This document shows, piece after piece, positions 1 through 5,869 of a stretch of DNA of 6,687 nucleotides. How positions within the stretch are numbered: position 1 is the first letter of the stretch; every line of letters begins with the position of its first letter. The notes beneath the pieces are model-generated. The model was not told the DNA's origin. It saw only the letters and a list, made by a program, of their open reading frames with translations, and searched no databases. The translations under genes were made by a program, and so were the position numbers. The DNA is taken from assembly GCA_013138755.1 (NCBI GenBank), contig WTCC01000293.1:1-6687 (forward strand), in the 5' to 3' direction. The stretch is from Gammaproteobacteria bacterium. Its GTDB lineage: Bacteria; Pseudomonadota; Gammaproteobacteria; SZUA-229.

Positions 1-1532
1 TCGAACGTTAATAGTTCACCATCTTTTTTATCTTTAATAATCTTATCGATATTAACGATAAAATCAGGATGCATCAGTGTCTGTGGCGACAGGTTTACAG
101 CTATGCGCATAACACTACAACCACTCAACCACTCCCTTGCTTGCTTCAACGCCGTCTCGATAGCCCAATAGGTATATTCATCGATCAAGCCATTCTGTTC
201 GAGCACGCCGATAAAAATATTAGGCGGTACATTGCCGCGTTTTACGCTATACCAACGCCCTAAAGCTTCAGCCGCCACAACTTGTCCACTTTCAGTGTTT
301 ATCTTTGGCTGATAGTGCAATTCAAACTGCTTCTCTTTTAAGGCATGGCGCACATCAGCAAGCAAAGCCAGTCGGCCTTGCGCCATATAGTCACTACCCG
401 GGTTGTAGACACTGATATCCTGTTTATTGCTTTTTGCTTCATACATCGCAAAATCAGCATGACTCAACAGATTACTGATGTTATTACCGTGTTCAGGATA
501 ATTCGAAATCCCGATACTCGCATTGACCACTACTTTATTTTGATGCACATTGAAGGGACCTTTCAAACTATCGATAAACTCCTCAGCGCGCTTAAGCGAT
601 TCATCCTGACTGCAGCCCGGTAATACGATAATAAATTCATCACCACCTAGACGCGCTAATGTTTCATTTTCTTTAATCACACCCTCGAAGCGACGTGCGA
701 TCTTGCTCAGTAGATCATCACCACGATCATGTCCTAAAGCTTCATTGATATCTTTGAAACTATCAATACCGATCAACAGGATAGAAATCTCCTCATCGTT
801 TTTTTCCGCGATGGAAATATCACGGTTCAGACGATCATAAAATAACGACCTATTTGGTAGCGCTGTTATCGCATCATATAGAGATAGATACTCCAGTTCT
901 TTACTATTGTCGACAAGCTGTTTGTTTAAGGTCTCTAGCTTTAAACGATAATCTTCATTTAATTCTTGCGATTCTTCCATGCTCTTAACAGACATCGCAT
1001 TTTCTATCGCGATGGACACGATACTGGCAAATAGCTGCAATAGATGTAGATCATTCTTATCAAAGCTATCGCCGTTTATCTTATTGTGGCCAACGATGCC
1101 TCCTAGAAATTGGCGTTTTCCCTGCAACGGAACAAGTATTGTCTGACCGACTTCACTTTTCCAGAGTTTTTGTTCATCGGCATTGAGTTCGTTCAACATA
1201 CCCTGCCACCAGGGTCTTTTATGCTTCCAGACCCAACCACAGATGCCATATTCTAAAGGCAGTGATTCACCAACAATCTCTTTCACATTCTCGCCTGCAC
1301 CACCGCGATAAGTGTAAGTCGTATTGTTGCTATCAAGTAGTGGGATCAACAGGGTTTCTGCATCGATTAATTCACGCGCACGATCAGCGACAATCTGAAA
1401 AACTTTATCCAGATTGAGCTCACTACCAATCTCTGTAAAAGTCTGCTGGAGCAACTCGATCTCAGTCTCTTTTGCCAAGAGACTATCGTTAAGAGAAATG
1501 ATATTTGAAGATGTTTTTCTTTTCGCCGGCAT
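1..1532 (-). CDS. GAF-GGDEF-EAL cyclic-di-GMP signalling protein, C-terminus cut by window edge
   Basis: The reading frame is open from ATG at 1532 to the window edge and gives 510 residues. Residues about 20-175 look like a GAF sensor domain, including the pattern YGICGWVW...PWW. A charged helical linker follows (about 178-215). The GGDEF domain (about 217-375) has the opening DAITALPNRSLF and an intact GGDEF at residues 296-300, so diguanylate cyclase activity is possible. The usual product-inhibition RxxD five residues before GGDEF is replaced by ENET. The EAL domain starts near 390, has EALGR at 422-426 and the later AVNLSPQTL motif, and is cut just before the ExTE metal motif, so phosphodiesterase competence cannot be judged. 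No signal peptide or membrane helix is seen, so it is probably a cytoplasmic sensor. An upstream in-frame stop (TGA) supports this start; the Shine-Dalgarno is weak. The overlapping ATG at 1558 is in another frame. Family assignment is firm; the GAF ligand is unknown. Confidence 0.95.
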   Translation of the reverse strand, partial: MPAKRKTSSNIISLNDSLLAKETEIELLQQTFTEIGSELNLDKVFQIVADRARELIDAETLLIPLLDSNNTTYTYRGGAGENVKEIVGESLPLEYGICGWVWKHKRPWWQGMLNELNADEQKLWKSEVGQTILVPLQGKRQFLGGIVGHNKINGDSFDKNDLHLLQLFASIVSIAIENAMSVKSMEESQELNEDYRLKLETLNKQLVDNSKELEYLSLYDAITALPNRSLFYDRLNRDISIAEKNDEEISILLIGIDSFKDINEALGHDRGDDLLSKIARRFEGVIKENETLARLGGDEFIIVLPGCSQDESLKRAEEFIDSLKGPFNVHQNKVVVNASIGISNYPEHGNNISNLLSHADFAMYEAKSNKQDISVYNPGSDYMAQGRLALLADVRHALKEKQFELHYQPKINTESGQVVAAEALGRWYSVKRGNVPPNIFIGVLEQNGLIDEYTYWAIETALKQAREWLSGCSVMRIAVNLSPQTLMHPDFIVNIDKIIKDKKDGELLTF

Positions 1533-1650
1533 AGATAGACTAATTCCAAATCAATCAATAAGTTAGATATGTTTCAAAACGAGTATAGACAAGATATGAC
1601 AATAACTGTTGTTTATAGAACATAGATGACAGATTTACGACAAATGGCTA

Positions 1651-1673
1651 TAAAATCAGTGTTGCAGCACTAA
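1651..1673 (-). terminator. Possible weak terminator downstream of yrdA
   Basis: Read on the minus strand, TTAGTG, a six-base loop and CACTGA form a six-pair stem (one G-T pair), followed directly by TTTTA. It lies about 43 bases past the yrdA stop, in the 183-base gap before the GGDEF-EAL gene. The stem is short and the T run has only four bases, so this is tentative. The same bases form a near-palindrome, AGTGnTGCAnCACT (1658-1671), which could instead be a protein-binding site. Confidence 0.3.
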
Positions 1674-1715
1674 GTTCTGCCTATTTATTACTGGAATAAC
1701 CGAAAATAACAAAAC

Positions 1716-2246
1716 TTAAGCAAAGTGACGATTTTTAAGAGCCACATAATGACTGGCTGAATATTCGAGAAAACTTTTTTCTTTGCCCGTTAGTTCTCGC
1801 ACTTTTTTCACCGGACTGCCTAGCCACATGTAACCACCCTCTAACACTTTATTTGGCGGTACCAGACTGCCGGCACCGATCATTGCACCTCGCTGGATAA
1901 CCGCACCATCAAGTACCACCGAACCCATGCCAATCAAGCAAAAATCTTCAACCGTACAGGCATGCAATATGACGTTGTGCCCCACCGTGACATCATTACC
2001 AACCGACAATTTCCCACCACCTGGTGCATATTCACTATCATGTGTCACATGCAAGATACTGCCATCCTGAATGTTACTGCGCTCACCGATCCTTATCGAA
2101 TGAATATCACCACGAACCGAACAACATGGCCAGACCGAACTATCTTTACCGATTACGACATTACCTGTAACCACGGCACTTTCATCGATGAAAACAGTTT
2201 CATCAATTTCTGGTGCGTAGTCTTCAAAAGAACGAATATTTTTCAT
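1716..2246 (-). CDS. yrdA: YrdA-type gamma-carbonic-anhydrase-like hexapeptide-repeat protein
   Basis: The 176-residue protein is a left-handed beta-helix of hexapeptide repeats in the gamma carbonic anhydrase/CaiE-PaaY-YrdA family. It is very close to my memory of E. coli YrdA (for example DGSILHVTHDS, DVTVGHNVILHACT, LIGMGSVVLDGA). The three metal histidines are H66, H90 and H95. The structural RGD (45-47) and NIQDG (59-63) are kept. The acidic residue after the first metal histidine, which acts as proton shuttle in Methanosarcina Cam (Glu84), has no counterpart here, as is usual for YrdA-like proteins, so strong CO2 hydration should not be assumed. The frame stays open to an ATG at 2405, but that form would run into ubiA and add 53 residues unlike any family member. 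The ATG at 2246 gives the normal length. The gene is divergent from ubiA. The physiological substrate is unknown. Confidence 0.92.
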   Translation of the reverse strand: MKNIRSFEDYAPEIDETVFIDESAVVTGNVVIGKDSSVWPCCSVRGDIHSIRIGERSNIQDGSILHVTHDSEYAPGGGKLSVGNDVTVGHNVILHACTVEDFCLIGMGSVVLDGAVIQRGAMIGAGSLVPPNKVLEGGYMWLGSPVKKVRELTGKEKSFLEYSASHYVALKNRHFA

Positions 2247-2263
2247 GATTTCAGCTATCGTTA

Positions 2264-2293
2264 ATGACAGTAAAACTATACCACTGATACGAT
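2264..2293 (+). promoter_or_regulatory. Candidate sigma70 promoter for ubiA
   Basis: ATGACA (2264-2269) matches the -35 consensus at five of six bases. After an 18-base spacer comes TACGAT (2288-2293, four of six), preceded by TG one base upstream, an extended -10 feature. Transcription would begin near 2300, leaving a leader of about 50 bases before ubiA. It overlaps the candidate yrdA promoter on the other strand. Confidence 0.4.
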
Positions 2294-2303
2294 TAATTTT
2301 AAC
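2275..2303 (-). promoter_or_regulatory. Candidate promoter for yrdA, overlapping that of ubiA
   Basis: On the minus strand TATAGT (2275-2280) is a five-of-six -10 box. The base block 17 bases upstream, GTTAAA (2298-2303), is a poor -35 (three of six). Transcription would start near 2268, about 22 bases before the yrdA ATG. Only the -10 is convincing. Confidence 0.3.
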
Positions 2304-2350
2304 AATAACATCTCGGGATAATCGAACAGAATCGGGTAAACTCACCATCA

Positions 2351-3241
2351 ATGAAATTACCACCGAACACAGCAAACCTTTATGACAAAGCCGTTCTCTA
2401 TTCACAGCTGGTACGTTTAGATAAACCCGTCGGTATCCTTTTACTATTATGGCCTACACTCATTGCTTTATGGATAGCTGCCGAGGGCTGGCCAGACCCG
2501 TTGGTGTTATTCGTATTTGTACTGGGCGTTATATTGATGCGCTCTGCAGGCTGCGCCATCAATGATTATGCAGACCGTCATATCGATGACAAGGTCGAAC
2601 GCACCAAAGATAGGCCGCTCGCATCAGGTAAGATTAGCGAAACTGAAACCCTGATAATATTCGCCTCACTGAGCTTAATCGCATTTGTTCTGGTGTTATT
2701 CATGAACACGCTGACAATCTTAATGTCATTAGGCGGTATCTTGCTTGCCGTCAGTTATCCTTTCATGAAACGTTACCACTACCTGCCACAGGTACATCTG
2801 GGCGCAGCCTTTGGTTGGTCGGCCCCCATGGCATACACCGCCCAGGCAAATGAGATCACCGCTGTAACCTGGCTGCTTTTTCTGGCAACCATCTTATGGG
2901 CCACCGCATACGACACCATGTACGCTATGGTCGATTACGATGACGATATAAAGATTGGCGTTAAATCAACAGCTGTCTTATTCGGTAATCAAGATAAATT
3001 GATCATCGGCATCATACAAGTGCTACTTATCTTTAACCTGATACTCATCGGCCAACGTGCTGAATTGGGATACTTCTATTATCTAGGCGTCGCTGCTGCA
3101 GCCCTGTTTTCTGGGTACCAGCAATATTTAATCAAAGACAGAAAACGCGAGCTTTGCTTTAAAGCTTTTTTGAATAATAACTGGCTTGGCTTTGTGTTAT
3201 TCGTCAGTGTGATGCTGGATTATCAATACAGCACTCCGTAA
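2351..3241 (+). CDS. ubiA: 4-hydroxybenzoate octaprenyltransferase (ubiquinone biosynthesis)
   Basis: UbiA is an integral inner-membrane, Mg-dependent enzyme that attaches the polyprenyl tail to C3 of 4-hydroxybenzoate, the first membrane step of ubiquinone synthesis. The 296-residue length is normal. The first aspartate motif, NDYADRHID (71-79), and the second, VDYDDD (194-199) followed by KIGVKST, are both complete. Other family blocks are present: RLDKPVGILLLLWPT (22-36), YPFMKRY (136-142), LGAAFGWSAPMA (150-161) and YDTMYAMVD (187-195). About eight to nine hydrophobic helices are visible. The ATG at 2351 places the N-terminus as in E. coli UbiA, but no strong Shine-Dalgarno is seen. No chorismate lyase gene (ubiC) is beside it, at least not in this window. 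It converges with the next gene across 14 bases, with no hairpin between them. The identification is secure. Confidence 0.97.
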   Translation: MKLPPNTANLYDKAVLYSQLVRLDKPVGILLLLWPTLIALWIAAEGWPDPLVLFVFVLGVILMRSAGCAINDYADRHIDDKVERTKDRPLASGKISETETLIIFASLSLIAFVLVLFMNTLTILMSLGGILLAVSYPFMKRYHYLPQVHLGAAFGWSAPMAYTAQANEITAVTWLLFLATILWATAYDTMYAMVDYDDDIKIGVKSTAVLFGNQDKLIIGIIQVLLIFNLILIGQRAELGYFYYLGVAAAALFSGYQQYLIKDRKRELCFKAFLNNNWLGFVLFVSVMLDYQYSTP

Positions 3242-3255
3242 TCACTTATATCAAC

Positions 3256-3852
3256 TCATCGTACCAGCGTTCTCCTTCGATAAGCCATCATTACCATAAG
3301 CGCAATACACGCCGCGGCCACCGTAGCAGGAAACAACACTGTGGTCATCGAATAATTTTCCAGCGCCAGGATCACCATTAAATTTCGTACTGTAAAAATT
3401 GCGAAAAATGTCAGTGATTCAGAGTACGGCTGACTATATGACTTTCTGACCGTTGGACCAAAGCCCAGCACATCTACCGTCGTCAGAATAATAACTGCCC
3501 ATAAAGGATCAGAGGTGAGATACCAGAATGGTAGAGAAGATAGTGCCGAGACAAAAAACAACCAGTCCATTCTGGTGACAGTTACATCTGCTCTTTTTAT
3601 GTAAGCAATAATAGCAACGAATAGTGTGATACTTCCTGAAACACCTATCGGCCATGCCCCGACTCCACCGCCACCATCCAGCTGTGCAAGAAAGACGACA
3701 AACGTCGTTGTTCCCCAGATAACCCAGGAGAACACATGTGGCTTTGTTTCATCTCGCATGATCGAGCGTATATATGGGTAGAATGCAACGAAGGTAAGCA
3801 CGATAGCAATCGCACTAAGTATTTCTTTATACAACAGTGGCTCCAGACTCAC
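3256..3852 (-). CDS. Multi-pass membrane protein with duplicated PQ-loop-like half
   Basis: I do not recognise a named gene. The 198-residue protein has about six to seven hydrophobic segments (near 10-28, 40-57, 68-85, 97-111, 117-133, 146-164, 171-190) and a basic tail ending RRRTLVR. Two stretches of equal length, residues 24-56 and 131-163, align without gaps: both begin FxPxxR, the second half of each is a hydrophobic helix, and both end LA. This proline-bearing helix plus duplication is the plan of the PQ-loop/SWEET clan of small solute carriers, so a transporter-like role is plausible but unproven. The start is GTG (3850-3852), chosen because it lies four bases after the stop of the upstream CopZ-N gene, indicating coupled translation; there is no clear Shine-Dalgarno of its own. 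An ATG two bases earlier runs straight into a stop. The 3' end is convergent with ubiA. Confidence 0.8.
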   Translation of the reverse strand: MSLEPLLYKEILSAIAIVLTFVAFYPYIRSIMRDETKPHVFSWVIWGTTTFVVFLAQLDGGGGVGAWPIGVSGSITLFVAIIAYIKRADVTVTRMDWLFFVSALSSLPFWYLTSDPLWAVIILTTVDVLGFGPTVRKSYSQPYSESLTFFAIFTVRNLMVILALENYSMTTVLFPATVAAACIALMVMMAYRRRTLVR

Positions 3853-3856
3853 ATAC

Positions 3857-4267
3857 TCAAGGAAAATCTTTTAAACAACAACGACCGGAAGGATTACGAA
3901 TCTCGCATGCACAAGTGTGGTCTTTTGTATTTTTTATAACGAATGATTTTATTTGAGAATCAGTTGATGCTCGCCTGGTCACACCGAAACAATAACAGAT
4001 CAAAGCATTATCAGATTTCTCTTTAATGCCGACAACTGTACGCACTGCAGATTTAGTGATGATTGATTCATCTTCGCCAAAGTAAACCACATCGCATTCT
4101 GGATCCTCACAAAAATAGTAATCCTGCTTTTTACTATCCCAGCTCCACGGCTCCTTTATGTGCAACAGAATTGTTTTATCAGACACCCAGGCATATTGCT
4201 TACCGTTAACCGGACACTTGAATTTATTACGTCGTGTCACATCTGAAGACGTATTGCAAATCGACAT
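3857..4267 (-). CDS. Stand-alone CopZ N-terminal-type zinc/[2Fe-2S] metallochaperone-like protein
   Basis: The 136-residue soluble protein matches the family annotated as (2Fe-2S)-binding or iron-sulfur metallochaperone, known from the N-terminal domain of Archaeoglobus CopZ. From the ATG at 4267, the zinc-region cysteines are C18 (CPVNG), C53 and C58 (FCEDPECDVVYFG). The cluster region has C91 and C93 (CYCFG) and the tail CACEIRNPSGRCC with C119, C121, C130 and C131. The C-terminal HMA copper-binding domain of CopZ is absent. The frame also has an ATG at 4294 with a fair AGGGTGG ribosome site. I prefer 4267 because relatives begin MS-x-C and because a GGGGGG tract sits six bases ahead; the likely promoter also leaves little leader for 4294. 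The stop is four bases from the membrane protein gene, so the two are probably co-translated. Family members are often found near mercury or heavy-metal transport genes, but none is seen here. The metal handled is unknown. Confidence 0.82.
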   Translation of the reverse strand: MSICNTSSDVTRRNKFKCPVNGKQYAWVSDKTILLHIKEPWSWDSKKQDYYFCEDPECDVVYFGEDESIITKSAVRTVVGIKEKSDNALICYCFGVTRRASTDSQIKSFVIKNTKDHTCACEIRNPSGRCCLKDFP

Positions 4268-4310
4268 ATCTTGCCCCCCGGCCGTCCCTCTCATTACAGA
4301 CCACCCTATA

Positions 4311-4340
4311 AATATATTATAAAAGTATACTAATTATCAA
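4311..4340 (-). promoter_or_regulatory. Sigma70-like promoter for the CopZ-N/membrane protein pair
   Basis: On the minus strand TTGATA (4335-4340, five of six) and TATATT (4311-4316, five of six) are 18 bases apart in a very AT-rich stretch. A perfect TATAAT overlaps at 4316-4321 but is only 13 bases from that -35. Initiation near 4304 would leave about 37 bases before the ATG at 4267. It lies after the cupin stop, so the pair can be transcribed separately from the genes upstream. Confidence 0.5.
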
Positions 4341-4389
4341 TGATATAAAGCAACACGAGGATCAGACACAACTAGCCATAGACACTGCC

Positions 4390-4752
4390 TTAAATATCCT
4401 CATAATTACCCGGCAAAAACCGAGGAGAGCAAATAGCTAAAAATATTAAATCTTCTGTTCCAGTATTAGTGATTCGCTGACGGCACATTGGCGGGATGAC
4501 AACAACATCGCCACAACAAACTTCCTGGGGCGGTAATTCTCCTATCTCGACGACACCAATTCCAGAAAGGATACAGTAACGCTCACTAGTAGCTTTGAGA
4601 CGATGCCAGTTAGTGGTAATCCCTGGCTCTACTCTAGCTTTAGCGATTGATACATCAGGATCATCGGCCGAGTTACACAGCTCAGTAATGTGACACTTTT
4701 CAGCCGTATAAAATTCATCATCAAGACCTTTTTTCTTAATAGATTCTTTCAT
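4390..4752 (-). CDS. Small single-domain cupin protein
   Basis: The 120-residue protein is one conserved beta-barrel cupin. Motif 1, G44-x5-H50-x-L52-x4-E57-x6-G64, has the spacing of the family rule but Leu replaces the second histidine. Motif 2, G81-x5-P87-x-M89-x2-Q92-x3-N96, has Gln in place of the metal histidine and Met in place of glycine. Only H50 and E57 of the four usual ligands remain. Relatives I recall share the blocks WHRLxxTxERY, a GELPPQ-like turn and FLAICSPRF, so these changes are probably normal for the subfamily rather than decay. A catalytic metal is doubtful, and a binding role is as likely as an enzymatic one. There is no signal peptide, so it is probably cytoplasmic. 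It lies 27 bases after the small membrane ORF and may be co-transcribed with it. The ATG at 4752 has only a weak ribosome site. No substrate can be inferred. Confidence 0.85.
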   Translation of the reverse strand: MKESIKKKGLDDEFYTAEKCHITELCNSADDPDVSIAKARVEPGITTNWHRLKATSERYCILSGIGVVEIGELPPQEVCCGDVVVIPPMCRQRITNTGTEDLIFLAICSPRFLPGNYEDI

Positions 4753-4779
4753 CCGATTATCAAAGCACTGAGTAAAATT

Positions 4780-4971
4780 TTATTTTCGCTCTTTATTTTC
4801 TTTAGTTGAAATATAGTAACCCATAAAAATAAAAAACAAGCTCAGGTAAAAAACATAATCATCAGAGAATATAAATGAAATCCTATCATTTATTAATAGG
4901 TTGTTTTTAGCGGCAATAAATATAGAAAAGAATAGTGCGCCACATAATGACAAGAAATATTTAAGCTTCAT
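4780..4971 (-). CDS. Hypothetical 63-residue two-helix membrane peptide
   Basis: I do not recognise this product. It has two hydrophobic stretches (about residues 5-21 and 38-56) separated by a polar loop with NDR and DD, and a strongly charged end, STKENKERK. It would sit in the inner membrane with both ends on the same side, probably cytoplasmic by the positive-inside rule. The DNA is markedly AT-rich even for this window, which by itself favours chance hydrophobic codons. In its favour are the same strand and close spacing (27 bases) to the cupin gene. There is no convincing Shine-Dalgarno before the ATG at 4971; the region upstream is an A/T tract (about 4988-5010). It could be a real small membrane protein or a chance ORF. 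Confidence 0.45.
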   Translation of the reverse strand: MKLKYFLSLCGALFFSIFIAAKNNLLINDRISFIFSDDYVFYLSLFFIFMGYYISTKENKERK

Positions 4972-5099
4972 AAGCGGTAAAAATCATTATGTTTTTAAAA
5001 AAAATCGTTTTAATTAACCGGCCGTTTCATACAGAGCAGAAAGAAATGACGCGGCGTATAAAACAGTCGGTGTGAGTGAATGACCTGTTAGAGCTTAGA

Positions 5100-5654
5100 T
5101 TACTTTCGGTCAAAATGATAAATAGAGTCCTTTAGAAATTCACCATCCTTCCAGCTTGTATAAGTAGTTATGAGGTGATCACCATTACTTGAAGTATTAT
5201 GTGTAATCTTATGTATGTGATCCTGACCAGATTGGCATAATTCAGTACTCATATCACAATTATAAATAAGATTGCTTGTGGTACTTGCTGGATCAGCTAA
5301 CATCTCCGGTTGATTTTGTTTTACGCAATAATGTGTGGCTTTCACCTGCGAGCATTTTTCATCTTTGCAGTGATACATTGAAACCATCTCTTTTTTTGTG
5401 CCCGGGAGCAGGGACTCCTGTACGGTACTGCCTTTACCAACAAGCTTAAAGTTCATTGCAACTGTATCTGCACCTACCAATGGCGCAACGAGTTTATGTT
5501 TTGTTGCTTTACCTTGCTGTTTGTTAGCTACTGACAGCACCCAATCACCTTCAAGTGTCTTAGTTGAATTAAATATTTGTTGAGAGTCACCTGCGTAACA
5601 AGATGCACTAATGATAGCTACAGAGGTAATAAGTAAAAGTATTTTTTTCGTCAT
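5100..5654 (-). CDS. Exported lipocalin-like protein of unknown function
   Basis: From the ATG at 5654 the protein has 184 residues. Residues 1-21 are a clear Sec signal (MTKK, hydrophobic core, SASCYA), probably cut after A21. The lipobox is poor, because serine takes the position of leucine three before C19, so a lipoprotein is less likely. The mature part resembles a DUF1579-like/lipocalin-like beta-barrel family: LEGDW (34-38), ESLLPGTKKEMVSMYH (80-95) and THYCVKQNQPEM (107-118). In relatives I recall similar blocks of the kind xETLFPGxxHEMVTxYH and THYCxxGNQPxM. Five cysteines remain after cleavage (C96, C101, C110, C133, C140), including CKDEKC, suggesting periplasmic disulfides or metal binding. 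The ribosome site AGGAGG seven bases upstream decides the start over the longer frame from 5687. The ligand is unknown. It stands first in the minus-strand run, 128 bases before the small membrane ORF. Confidence 0.83.
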   Translation of the reverse strand: MTKKILLLITSVAIISASCYAGDSQQIFNSTKTLEGDWVLSVANKQQGKATKHKLVAPLVGADTVAMNFKLVGKGSTVQESLLPGTKKEMVSMYHCKDEKCSQVKATHYCVKQNQPEMLADPASTTSNLIYNCDMSTELCQSGQDHIHKITHNTSSNGDHLITTYTSWKDGEFLKDSIYHFDRK

Positions 5655-5661
5655 CTTAGCC

Positions 5662-5667
5662 CCTCCT
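5662..5667 (-). promoter_or_regulatory. Perfect Shine-Dalgarno that fixes the start of the exported protein
   Basis: AGGAGG on the minus strand lies seven bases before the ATG at 5654. It is the only consensus ribosome site in the window and implies efficient translation. It rules against the upstream in-frame ATG at 5687, which would add residues ahead of the signal peptide. Confidence 0.85.
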
Positions 5668-5690
5668 ATTAACATGATATAGAGCATTCA

Positions 5691-5719
5691 ATTATAAGAA
5701 TCCATTATATAAATACTAG
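5691..5719 (-). promoter_or_regulatory. Candidate promoter of the exported lipocalin-like gene
   Basis: A perfect TATAAT (5691-5696, minus strand) would start transcription near 5684, about 30 bases before the ATG. The -35 position (CTAGTA, 5714-5719) is poor. A second TATAAT lies 13 bases further upstream (5704-5709). Only the -10 boxes are convincing. Confidence 0.35.
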
Positions 5720-5738
5720 TAGATATTTTTACCGCCTA

Positions 5739-5773
5739 ATTACAAATAAGCATCCTATTTGATGCATTGTAAT
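5739..5773. repeat. Two-part inverted repeat between comF and the exported-protein gene
   Basis: Outer arms ATTACAA (5739-5745) and TTGTAAT (5767-5773) are perfect seven-base complements. Inner arms GCATC (5750-5754) and GATGC (5761-5765) pair over a six-base loop. The two stems are separated by a 4:1 internal loop. No T run follows on either strand close enough for a standard terminator (the minus strand continues TTATTTG after the inner stem). It lies about 97 bases past the comF stop and 85 bases ahead of the next minus-strand start. It could be an RNA structure in the comF 3' region, or an operator. Confidence 0.5.
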
Positions 5774-5869
5774 ACATCGCCATATCACGCAAGCCACCGA
5801 TTAATTCAATGAAAACAATCATATAATCTCGCCACTATTAAAATATTGAAAAAAACAAACAGTCAAAAA

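Noticed and set aside
69..623. Two plus-strand ORFs (69-263 and 345-623)
   Set aside because: Both are antisense to the EAL and GGDEF coding region and resemble no family.
1367..1558. 63-codon minus-strand ORF starting at 1558
   Set aside because: It is a shifted frame of the GAF-domain coding sequence. The real frame begins at 1532.
1962..2264. 100-codon plus-strand ORF
   Set aside because: It lies almost wholly antisense to yrdA, whose metal histidines and hexapeptide repeats are unmistakable. The plus-strand product has no recognisable domain.
2247..2405. Longer N-terminus for YrdA from ATG 2405
   Set aside because: It would overlap the start of ubiA by 55 bases and add 53 residues that family members lack.
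3736..3939. 67-codon plus-strand ORF
   Set aside because: It is antisense to the membrane protein and CopZ-N genes, with no ribosome site or family resemblance.
4972..5099. Integron attC site or intrinsic terminator around AACGGCCGGTT and the T8A5 tract
   Set aside because: No paired RYYYAAC/GTTRRRY core sites were found in the intergenic gaps. The GGCCG element gives only a three-pair stem and is 11 bases from the T run.
5398..5583. 61-codon plus-strand ORF
   Set aside because: It is antisense to the exported lipocalin-like protein.
5589..5654. Lipoprotein signal in the exported protein (cysteine at residue 19)
   Set aside because: The residue three before the cysteine is serine, not Leu/Val/Ile, while a signal peptidase I site after A21 fits better. 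It is not fully excluded.
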